Shown: one piece after another, positions 11,643 through 21,419 of the stretch
Numbering within the stretch: position 1 is the first letter of the stretch
How the letters are laid out: each line of letters opens with the position of its first letter
Source of the DNA: Bursaphelenchus xylophilus
Taxonomy: Eukaryota > Nematoda > Chromadorea > Rhabditida > Aphelenchoididae
Assembly: GCA_904066235.2 (NCBI GenBank)
Contig: CAJFCV020000006.1
Coordinates: forward strand, 7,998,001-8,062,000
Direction of reading: 5' to 3'
Length of the DNA stretch: 64,000 nucleotides
The notes under the pieces: model-generated
Databases searched by the model: none
What the model was told of the DNA's origin: nothing
The model's input: the letters and a program-made list of their open reading frames with translations, nothing else
Translations under genes and position numbers: made by a program

Positions 11643-12550
11643 ATGACCTTGATCAACCTCACACGCTTATCTGAACCCACGGAGAATGTTCGGCATGAGT
11701 CTAGCCAGATTAAATGTCAATGGGATGGCCAGAACTTTGGAATTGGAACCCTCTACATCTCCGAACAGTAAGATTCTACGTTTGGGATTTATTCGTCATT
11801 TAGAGTCCTTGTTTGGATAAAAGACGGCACCGAGACTGGATTCACTTTGACCTATCCATCAATTGGTGTTTATGGACAGACAGCGGCATCAGATACAGAG
11901 CCAGATCCGGCTCTTTTTATGGTTGTTGATCTCAATAAAACAGGTAGGAATGAAATATTATTTTTGAGTCTTTCAGACGTTCAAATCACTCGGCCAGCAA
12001 ACGGACACAGCGAAGATGAAGAGGAGGAGGATGATAATCCCACAGCCACTGTCAGATTTGTTCCGGAAGACGTCACCAGTTGTAAGTTCTGTCAAGGATT
12101 GCTTGCTTTTCTCTTGTCTGCTTGTAAGAAGTAATAATCTTCTTTTTAGTGCCGTTTCTGATGAACCTGATCCAGGAATGCCAAATGTTGAATCCCGATC
12201 CAGATGATGACCAAGCCGATGATTATGGAGAATCAATCCTGATGCAAGGCGATGTGGATGAGCTTCAAGCTTCTGGTGATTGGTACTCTCAAGAGACCAT
12301 GGACGATGAGGTGCAGCTGAGTGATGAGGGAAGGGCGAATCTCGAGAGAATCGTCGGAAACTTGAATATTGGTAATGATATAGTATAATATAGTTAACAT
12401 TTTCTTTTTCTTGATGTTTCGGGAATGCAAGTGTTGAGAGCGTATGATCTTTTTCAGGAAGAGTTGTTTTTGACGATTGATTAATTTATGCAAATTTCAG
12501 AACAAAACGGCTCGGATGACAAACCGGGCGATCATTACATGGAAGAATAA
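11643..12550 (+). CDS. CLNS1A: pICln, methylosome/Sm assembly chaperone
   Basis: Five exons (11643-11767, 11804-11943, 11977-12081, 12150-12371, 12501-12550) encode 213 residues. pICln forms a PH-like fold that binds Sm proteins, delivers them to the PRMT5 complex for arginine methylation and holds them before the SMN step of snRNP assembly. Visible family marks are GIGTLYISE, VLVWIKDGTETGFTLTYPSIGVYG in the PH-like core, then the acidic loop (DEEEEDD), the VRFVPED motif, and an acidic C-terminal region with DDYGE and a GDHYMEE end. The exon structure uses short introns with clear consensus sites. It lies directly downstream of PSMA1, possibly in the same operon. Confidence 0.93.
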
Positions 12551-13767
12551 CTGCCTAGATCTCCGACCTCCCTCCAATCATCTCCAGTCTTCTAATTTAT
12601 GTGGTTTCGTAATATTCCCGACCGATTATTAAGTGATGATATAAACCGTTTTTTGTGATTGCAACCCCTAGTTTTATTTTTTTCGAGATCGGTAAAGAAC
12701 GAAGACGTCAAGCGGAGCGAGTTACCGGTTTCTGGTAGCCAAAGAGGTCATGTTCAGCGATGATTAGCGTCTTCGGAAAGCGGGAATTGCCTTATTTTTG
12801 GGTGTTTTTGTTGGTTTCATGCGGGAATTGGTGGAATCACCTCAAGGTCAGCATTTGCGGATTGGGGAGTAGTTGAGGTATAAATGGAGGGTGTAGAAGA
12901 CGGGTCGGACGTACTAATTCTATTTGGAAAGCATCAAGAAACCGTTTCCCCTGCTTTTATTACATAATTATTATTTGTTTCGGGAGATAAAAGGTATTTG
13001 TTTTTTTATTGGAGTAACGCTCGAAGTAGATGCGTTGACTTTGCAGTGTCAAAACTAGGTCCTTGTACTTTTCAAGCCCCTATATTACACTCGCGATGCC
13101 TCCCACGCTACCGTAATCCAGTCGTTTGTAAGTCGAATACAATGAAGCTACATTCCCCCTTCCCTCCTGCAATTCCCTAACTATTCAAGCGTGTTTTTTT
13201 CGAGTTTTGGGTTCCTCCGAGGAAACTTGACGGAAATTACTATCAAATGAAATAAAGTAAGGTCTTCTGGTTCACTTAATGTGTTTTTAATACGGCGCCT
13301 GTTGCAATGATTTATCGAGCTCTACAGTTTTGATTCGGTCGTTGTAGTGGAAGGGATCGAAAGAGGAACAGAGAACATATTATATGAAATATGCCCATTA
13401 AGGATCCATAGTATATAAGAAATAGAACATTACATTATCTTGTAATGGACATACCATCGTATTTTTAAGTGGTCAAAAGTTTACAAAGGGAGTCGAAGAG
13501 TGCAGTAGTGACACAAAGATAATATTTCTATGATAGTAGTTTCTCATATTCACGTAGCCCGCGTCGTGCAATGATTGTCTCTTCCATTTAACTTTGTGGT
13601 TTAACACTTTTGCGAACATTACAATCAATTTCTTAGCAGTTTATTTTACGATCTTCTTTTTTACAACCTTTCTAATTTTTTTCCCAAACCGTGATGATTA
13701 CTGAGTAATTGCTTTTGCAAAACAGTAATATTTTTAATTTAGATACCTCATTGTTAAAGTAATCCAA
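12551..13767. other. Intergenic, contains a dispersed repeat copy
   Basis: No gene is supported. A frame at 12998-13180 (plus) overlaps the dispersed repeat. Near 13742 an AATTTAG acceptor lies 25 bases before the next start codon and may be a trans-splice site. Confidence 0.4.
12963..13071 (+). repeat. Dispersed repeat, copy 1
   Basis: About 110 bp that recur in inverted orientation at about 26821-26934. The best conserved core runs from AAAAGGTATTTG through GTCAAAACTAGGTCCTTG. Similarity stops abruptly at the right side of this copy just after GTACTTTTC. Confidence 0.75.
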
Positions 13768-16637
13768 ATGAGACCTCCGGAATCTCAACCAATCTTGAAT
13801 TTAATTATATTTTTCTATGGATTCTCCTTTGTTGAGAGTCAAGTTCTTACTCAATCAGTTGCCAGAGTCCAATCTTTTACTCCTTATGGTCAGCATGACG
13901 GTTACGGTAACTCTCTTTTGTCATTTATGCAACTGGTACAACAGAAATCATCTGGAAATCGAATTCAACAGGTATTTGAGTATAATTTTTTGGCAATTAA
14001 TTATTTTTTATATTGTTTTAGATGAATTGATTGTTAAAGTTTGTCAAATAGGGCTCATTTTAGTGTCCTTGCGTTCATTTGCCGGGATCTGACAAATGTG
14101 TGACATACGACTCAAGATGGCAAGCAGTGTCCATCGAGGAGGCTATGATTTCATTCGCGGATCAGACCATGAATGGGTTTAATACGAGAACTAGTGCTGG
14201 GAATGTTATTGTAACTTTATTGACTTCAAATTTCATACTGTAATTTAATATGATTCCAGTCTGGAGGAACCTTTTCCTGTACGAGTGTGGAATGCCGTCA
14301 ATGTGTGGCGATTCTGGCTGTAAGGTTACGTCAGATCGGCCTTCTCCGCCGCCCTTTGTCCTTCCCCTTCCCCGTTCCAACAGCAGATCAGATTAATCCT
14401 GCGTTATGTCCCAGATTGAGACTGAGCAAGGGTCATTCTGTATGTGATTTGCCTTTGATTTTAGATTGTACCTTATAATCTTTAACTAGCTTATCGTTTA
14501 AGGTCCCTCCTCCAAACTCGGTCCCCTCTTGGGCAGCCACGGCCATTGCCTCAGCGGCCGGTCTTCGGGCTGCGATCAGTGCGCGACCCCGCTCTTCTTT
14601 TGCCGCCCAGGTCGAACAAGTACGTAAGTAGAGAAAGGGAAGGTCATAATCACGAGTTTAGAGGATCAATGAACAACGAGCAGCCCGAGGAGCACCTTTG
14701 ATTGTGTCCAGTATCAGATCTAGTGGACAGCATCAGACATCCATCAATCCGGGGGTTCAAAGTGGAGGAGGAGGAAGCGGTGGAAGAGGTCAAAACGTGG
14801 GCCAAGGGGGACAAAATGGTCAAGGAGGTGGAGGAGGTCGGCCAGGGCAAGGAACGGGAGGCCAAGGCGGCCAGGGTGGCGGACAAAGTGGCGGATCGGG
14901 CGGTGCATTTGGAGGAGGATTCGGAGGTGGCTTTGGTGGCGGTAGTCGTGGTCAAGGAGGCCGAGTAAGTCCAGTTACCGGTGGAAAGTTAGGACTTTGT
15001 TATTTCACATGAATCATTTTCAGGGAGGAGGGTCCAATCGCGGAGAAGGATCCACAGGAGGAAACCGGGGAAACTCCGGCGGCCGAGGATCTGGCGGCCG
15101 AAGAACGGGCCCAGGACAAAGTCAGAATCAAGGCGGAGGAAGAGGAAATCAGTCCGGAGGTGGTCGCGGAGCTCAAGGCGGCAATTCAGGAGGAGGCGTT
15201 AACTCAGGAAACGCCGGCGGAGGAAGAGGCGGATTCAACGGAGGAGGGAGCCTGGGTGGGGGAAGAGGTGGATTCAATGCCGGAGGAAATCTTGGAGGAG
15301 GAAGAGGCGGAGCAAATACTGGAGGAACCGTAGGGGGAGGAAGAGGTGGGATTGATACCGGAATCAGCATTGGTGGAGGTCGGGGAAATCTCGGATTCCA
15401 AGGAAGTGGCCAAGCTCGAGGAGGCCAAGGCCAGGTGAATCAGGGAGGTGGAGTGAGAGGACAAGTTCCCAGACCTCAGTTGCCAAGCACGCCAAGGCCC
15501 CAATTCCCGAATACCCCGAGGCCACAATTTTTCCAACCCCGACCCCAACTCCCTCAAACTCCGCGACCTCAGTTCTTCCAACCACGACCTCAAATACCCC
15601 AAATTGTACAGCAAACCCCAGCACAACAATTCCCTAACTTCCAACAGCAACTGCCTCAGCCTCAACTGCAACCACAGCCTCAGCTTCAGCAACCTCAATT
15701 CCAAAGTAAGCCGAAATTCTTGACTCCGTTTTGTGAGATGGAAGCAACCTTTGGGGCAATATATTTTAATGCTTAATGTTTTCACCTGACAAAATCCGCC
15801 TATTTCAGCTCAGCCCACATGGAACCAGCCCACTTTCCAGCAACCGACTTGGTCCCAGCCCCAGTTTCAACAAGGGTTTGGTCCGAGTGCAGGCCAATTG
15901 ATTGGCCACGGGGTTTTCGATGCCGTTCAAAGCGGTATTGCGGCAGGGCCCGCCGCAGGTGGTGGAAGCGGTGGCGCAGGAAATGGTGGCTTCGGTGGAA
16001 CATCGGCTGGTGGGTTCGGCGTTCCTGGCGGAGGATTTGGCACTCCCGGGATCGGCGGAGCCGCGCCAGGTGGTGGTTTTGGTGGTGGATTTAGCGGTGG
16101 ATTTGGAGGAGGATTCGGTGGTGGAGGAGGAGGCGGTGGAGGAAGAGGAGGAATGTTTGGAGGATTCAAAGCTCGAGCCAAGAGAGAAGTCAAGACCCCG
16201 TTACTTGGTCAGCATTTATAACACTTGTTTATATGAGGAATGACGTCCTCAATGATTGTAAATTTTTAGGGGAGCGTTTTGTCATCAACTGTATTGAGAA
16301 AGGAGACATGGAAGACGAGGACCCGGACTTTCTGAGTCTATGTACATTATGCTGGACATGGCGACAACTCCCTGAAGATTACTTCCCGAGGCTGGTCAAT
16401 GAACTGGTCTGTCACGAGAATGAGTTCTGTTTGTCAGGTTAGAGATTAGGAGATTATAACGAACATAATTTAGGTTGGGGAGAATGCCATCAAAGGTATC
16501 GTAATATAGATGTGTTGCGTAAAATAAATGGAGATTGGAAGCCCACAACGATCTCTTCGGCCAGTTGCTGCGATTGTAAAGTAAAGGCCGGCTCAGAAGC
16601 GCATGCTCTTGTGGTGGGCGAGAATATTCGAAAGTAG
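13768..16637 (+). CDS. Secreted Gly-rich precursor with furin-type site and cysteine-rich, IL-17-like C-terminal domain
   Basis: Nine exons (13768-13971, 14064-14210, 14260-14439, 14503-14619, 14662-14964, 15024-15705, 15809-16207, 16270-16437, 16474-16637) join in frame to 787 residues. Residues 1-25 look like a signal peptide (hydrophobic ILNLIIFFYGFSF, cleavage near VES-Q). Next come a short cysteine-containing region (CPCVHLPGSDKC; later CTSVECRQC), about 270 residues of Gly-rich sequence with repeated GGGRGGFN/GGGRGGAN units, a Pro/Gln stretch with PRPQF repeats, and a second Gly-rich block. RAKR followed by EVK is a canonical furin-type site. The roughly 110 residues after it carry nine cysteines with CWTWRQLPEDYFPRLVNELVC, a C....C....C run, DVLRK, a W, and a terminal CCDC. 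This pattern resembles invertebrate IL-17 cystine-knot ligands, but I assign it only from spacing. The coding part is certain; the function is inferred. Confidence 0.8.
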
Positions 16638-16868
16638 TATAAATTTTATATGAGAAAACATTGTTTGCCCTCTCCCTCGATCTCTAGTAAACTGAAAACC
16701 AATAAATTTAAACTTTTATCCACACGTATTTCAATTTGAAAACTGCAAAAGCCTTATGGCGGTAAAAAAGGACCATGAAATTAACATACCAAGTTTATAT
16801 TTTTGGGACTCTTTCATTCGAAGGGTCTCTTCTCCCCCATTTGGTTGGTTCATACTCTCTCAGGCCAA

Positions 16869-19800
16869 ATGCCGAGGCACGACGATGCCGGTCCAGTAGA
16901 TCTACCACTCGGTAAAATCATTGGAAAACGATGGAAGATAGTCGACAAAGTTGGCGAAGGCGGGTAAGACATTAAATTTCATTGTCTTATGTCAAGTACA
17001 ATGCAATATTTAATTTTTTTGAGCTGTGGCGCAGTCTTTCTCGTGGAAGATTACAAGAATGGATCCAAGGCCGCGATGAAAGCCGAGAGTAATTATGTTG
17101 CTGGAGGCAGCGTGCTCAAGCTTGAGGTTCAAGTCTTGAAGAGGATGAGTGGTCGGAAATACGTCGCGCAACTCATTGCCGCTGGCAAAAAAGAGAAGTA
17201 CAGCTACATGGTATAAGTGCACTGATTTGTTTGGTGCATGTTTTAGGTGATGACATTATTTGGTCCAAGTCTCTCCCGACTGTTCAAACAATGCAAAAAA
17301 CAATTCTCCGTGTCGACGCAGATTCGGTTGGGTGTTCAGATCCTCTACGGCCTCAAACAACTCCATGAGGTAGGGTTACGGTAACGGGGGGAAATCTTGA
17401 CCCATAGGGTCAAGTCTTTCTCTCACTGAAATTATTAGGTTGGCTAAAAAGTTCTTGAAATTTTGTACGATTTCTTCTTTGTGCCAAAACTTTTTCCCGG
17501 TTGACAAACAATAACTGCTATATCCATGCTTAGTAACTGTCACATAGTCCCTACAATACCAATGCTGAGCGATGTCTTCAGCAGGCATATCAAAGGAGTT
17601 AGGCTTAAAATCTTTTTTTGGAGTCACTTTTTGGATGTTCAAATGTATAAAAGTTTCTGCCCTGAAGACAGTGCGCCAGTTTATGGAACTGATGTCTGTT
17701 ACAGTCGCCGATGCTCAAGCTGTAAAACCGTCGGGGAAGTGGATCCCATTCGAAATGTTTAGAAACTTTTTACTAACGCCTTTGTGGCGCATGGCTTTCC
17801 GCGTCGTCCCGGTATCCCAAACGGCGGGTTTCTTTTTGCCCGCTGCCGGCAGCTGGCCAAGGTAGCATGTATAAACACCCTTCGTTACTGTGTTACCATT
17901 TGGTAATAACGGCCAGAGCGTAGGTCTATGACAATTCCAAGAGCGATTAAAAAATACCCTCCTGGAGATGGACCGTTGCTTGGATCTGAACTTCAGAATC
18001 CTGCACGTCAAGTCATTGGCTCTTGTTTACATGATTATAATACAGGGCATACTTCTCATTAACGAGCACTAGTTGGGCTACTGAGATATATGTTTGGCTA
18101 AAAGGCAGCAGTTTTCAGATGGACTCCCTGTTGAAAACCGGTCAAGCCCTAATGATAAATTTGGTCATATCTTCATAGTGTGTGCAAAAGATGGAAATGT
18201 TTTTGCGTCATACGATACACGTAAAGCTGCTCTGTGTATTAATTCACACAAGCTTCAATAGCATTCCTTAACTATCCTCAAAATGGTCCCGCGGTCTTAT
18301 TATGAACTAAAGTCATAGCCGCCGTTAGTGAGCCTTTAGGACCAGTACACTACCGTGGCATTGTTAACGATGTTCAGGCCTTATACACTGTTTAGTTTGG
18401 CTATAGAACCGGTGGGTATCAGACCTCCTTAAGCGCTGTAGAAGAAATCACCTCAAAATATGATCTTTTTCAACATGCCATTATAAAACCTTGGCAAAGG
18501 CTGTGACCTTGTTGCCTCTCTACTTGACAGTACTCAAGCTCTACTACAAGTTATATATTGCTGTCCTTGCTAAACTGTCCCAAAAAGACCGTGGTGATAC
18601 AGAGAAAAAAATTTCAAAAACTTATTAGCCAACCTAATACAATGTTATTAAGGTCGGTTATGTCCATCGTGATATAAAACCAGCCAACTTGGCCATTGGT
18701 CGTCGAGGAAAAGAGGCCAGAATTCTTCATCTGCTTGACTTTGGACTCTCGAGAGAGTTTGTTCTCAGGACAAATGGGAAAATCGAAATGAGGAGAGCTC
18801 GGGAGAACTGCCTGTTCCGGGGTACCACCAAATATTGTAGTATTCGCACTCATGAACGGGCTGAACAGGGGCGCTCGGATGATTTGATGTGAGTTTGCAT
18901 CTTATTGATGATATTAAAATAGATTATTTACTACATCAATTATACTGCACGTCAAAAGTTTGGAACAGGCCAGATCTTCTTTGCGGCTTGAGATGGGAGT
19001 TTCATTTCTTTTTTATTAGAAGCTCCATGTATTAAGAACCTCAATGAATACATAGCCATGGAAATCAGAAAGCTCGTTGGAATTTAAAAAAAATTTTTTA
19101 AAATAAGTGCGTCAAAAGTTTGGAACAGCTTTTGGAAGGTGATTATAAACTTCGGGATGGATGCAGGTATCCTCGCATTTAGTGTTTCTGGATGATGTAT
19201 GGAATCGGCATGCCAATGGCATACTGATTTTCATCGATAAACCCAAAATGAAAAAAATGCTTATTGAGCCAAAAACTACGGTCAAATTTGCGAAAAAATG
19301 AATTTTTTGGGTTGGGTTCTCTATGTTATCGGTGTGTAAGCGTTCTAAGATATTTAATGTGGTCGCACAATTGTACAAGGGCACTCAGATCTTCGCATAG
19401 GAACTATATTCGCACAGCATAATTTATGAAAATTTTGAGTTTTGCTATAAATCTTTATTTAATGTATTTTATACTTTTCATAGAGCGGCTTGGAGGCTAA
19501 TTGGCTTGGACACCGTTATCGTGGAATAAAAAGTTGTCTTCAAGAAACAAAAACCCACGCTACTTGCAACATCTAAGGCCACATCTTTCAGATATTAAAA
19601 AAATTTTTGCCCCCAAAATCAATATTCATATCTAACCCGGATTTGTGGCGGGATAATTCGGAGAGTTGGTTTATAATACTGTATCGGTGTGATAACGATA
19701 AAGCCACTTAGTTTTGAACCATGCAGCGGCATCAAATCCAAGATAAAAAATATGGGAATATTAACATTTCATATACCCGCTATTTTTAAAGATGTGGCCT

Positions 19801-21029
19801 TGATGTTGCAAATAGTGGCCAGGTTCTGCTTCTTAAAGACACCTTTTGATTCCACGATAACGGTGTCCAAGCCAATTAGCCTCCAAGCCGCTCTATGAAA
19901 AATATAAAATACATTAAATAAAGATTTATAGCAAAACTCAAAATTTTCATAAATTATGCTGTGCGGATATGGTTCCTATGCGAAAATCTGAGTGCTCTTG
20001 TACAATTGTGCGACCACATTAAATATTTTAGAACGCTTACACACCGATAACATAGAGAACCCAAACCAAAAAATTCATTTTTTCGCAAATTTGACCGTAG
20101 TTTTTGGCTCAATAAGCATTTTTTTCATTTTGGGTTTATCGATGAAAATCAGTAGGCCATTGGCATGCCGATTCCATACATCATCCAGAAACACTAAATG
20201 CGAGGATACCTGCATCCATCCCGAAGTTTATAATCACCTTCCAAAAGCTGTTCCAAACTTTTGACGCACTTATTTTTAAAATTTTTTTTTTAAATTCCAA
20301 CGAGCTTTCTGATTTCCATGGCTATGTATTCATTGAGGTTCATAATACATGGAGCTTCTAATAAAAAAGAAATGAAACTCCCATCTCAAGCCGCAAAGAA
20401 GATCTGGCCTGTTCCAAACTTTTGACGTGCAGTATAATTTCAGCTCGATGATGTATGTTTTATGTGAGATGAGAGCACCCTTGCCATGGGATCGACTGAG
20501 GTAAGTCTGATCTAAAATTTACGTTTCACTTTAGCGTATTCATTATCTTTGATATTGCAGAGACAAACATGAGATTGGCAGGATGAAATCGAGTACAGAT
20601 CCCGAGAAGTTATTGGCTGATAGTCCTCGAGAATTCATCAAGATCTTTGAGCATTTGAATGAGACCAAATACGACCAACGACCCGATTATCTGATGATTT
20701 ACAAGGTGTTCACATCTCTCCTTCAGAAAAAGGGGATCAAGTTTGGCGATCCGTATGACTGGGAGAATCTGCCTGGATATCAGCAGCCTTCTTCGGTCAT
20801 GGAAGACAAGAAGAAGGTTCAAACAATCAACGAGGATGTGTCCATGTGAGCTTATCCTTCCTTTGGGGGGTTTCTGGACCAATATTTAATTGATAGACTT
20901 GTTTATAGAGAGAAAACGGTGAGCAAAGAAACAACTCAGAAGACCGATCGATCCGAGGAAACCAACGACAAAGACTGGCCCAATCTATTTCCGCCCGAAG
21001 AATTTGGCAAAAACGAACTTGGATTCTAG
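16869..21029 (+). CDS. CK1/tau-tubulin-kinase-like protein kinase
   Basis: Seven exons (16869-16963, 17024-17210, 17247-17369, 18653-18888, 20444-20500, 20561-20845, 20909-21029) encode 367 residues. The catalytic elements are intact: Gly loop VGEGGCGAVF, the lysine in AAMKAES, HRDIKPANLAIG, LDFGLSREF and the CK1-type FRGTTKYCSIRTHERAEQGRSDDL activation segment (CK1 and TTBK kinases lack the APE motif). The family phosphorylates acidic or primed Ser/Thr sites and is greatly expanded in nematodes, where many members act in sperm; which substrate this one has is unknown. After the kinase domain there is a short Lys/Glu-rich tail. An acceptor CTCTCAG lies five bases before the ATG, suggesting trans-splicing. 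Introns 3 and 5 are enlarged to 1.28 and 1.56 kb by two different transposons. Confidence 0.9.
17435..18637 (-). mobile_element. Degenerate mariner-like transposon in kinase intron 3
   Basis: It begins TTAGGTTGGCTAAAAAGTT and ends with the complement of TTAGGTTGGCTAATAAGTTT, the classical mariner terminus, and is flanked by TA on both sides (17433-17434 and 18638-18639). At 1203 bp it is near full mariner length. Minus-strand fragments around 17800-17930 resemble the mariner transposase region before the second catalytic Asp (LLPNGNTVTKGVYTCYLGQL), but the frame is broken by stops and shifts and no intact HDNARPH or YSPDLAP motif is seen, so it is a relic. Confidence 0.85.
18943..20434. mobile_element. 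Tc1-like fold-back element with ~650 bp inverted arms, in kinase intron 5
   Basis: The termini are TACTGCACGTCAAAAGTTTG in both orientations, flanked by TA (18941-18942 and 20435-20436). The left arm, 18943 to about 19590, and the right arm, about 19787 to 20434, are near-identical inverted copies, leaving a unique centre of about 195 bp. The same roughly 90-residue frame appears once in each arm on opposite strands, a mirror artefact rather than a gene. There is no transposase. TA duplication and the GTCAAAAGTTTGG terminus fit the Tc1 group. Confidence 0.88.
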
Positions 21030-21419
21030 AAGTACAGTAACCTCGATGATTCAGATACCAATAAATTCCCTGGAATCGAATGATCTCTATTCTCAATACC
21101 ATCCTGCAAAAAAACCCTTCAAAAAAGCCAATATTTATGCGAAAATATTCGATATACAATACCTGACTTGGATGGGAGCATATTTATAAAATGAGACCGC
21201 GTAATTGAGAGAAAAGGCGTTGTCGCCGGAGGCAGTTGCGACTCCGGAGGGTTGGAGATCAGCACCAAAAATGTGGATTTAGTTTACCCAAACGTCGTCA
21301 AGGCTTTCTTCGGAGATTCGATCGGGAATATCAGCGGCTGGGAGTTGCGACGCTGAGCTTGGAGTTGGGTGGGGAGAATGACTTGGTCTGGAATAGGAAA
21401 GGGATACAAATGCATTGAG
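21030..21419. other. Convergent 3' gap
   Basis: This lies between the stop of the plus-strand kinase and the stop of the minus-strand membrane gene, so both 3' untranslated regions should fall here. Nothing else is recognised. Confidence 0.4.

Noticed and set aside
14650..16243. Several long frames on alternate frames and the opposite strand of the Gly-rich gene
   Set aside because: GGN-repeat coding DNA is open in other frames as Pro-, Ala- or Glu/Val-rich sequence; only the Gly-rich frame agrees with splice sites and the signal peptide.
19112..20264. Two near-identical 90-residue frames, one per strand
   Set aside because: They are the same sequence in the two inverted arms of the fold-back element and carry no transposase motif.
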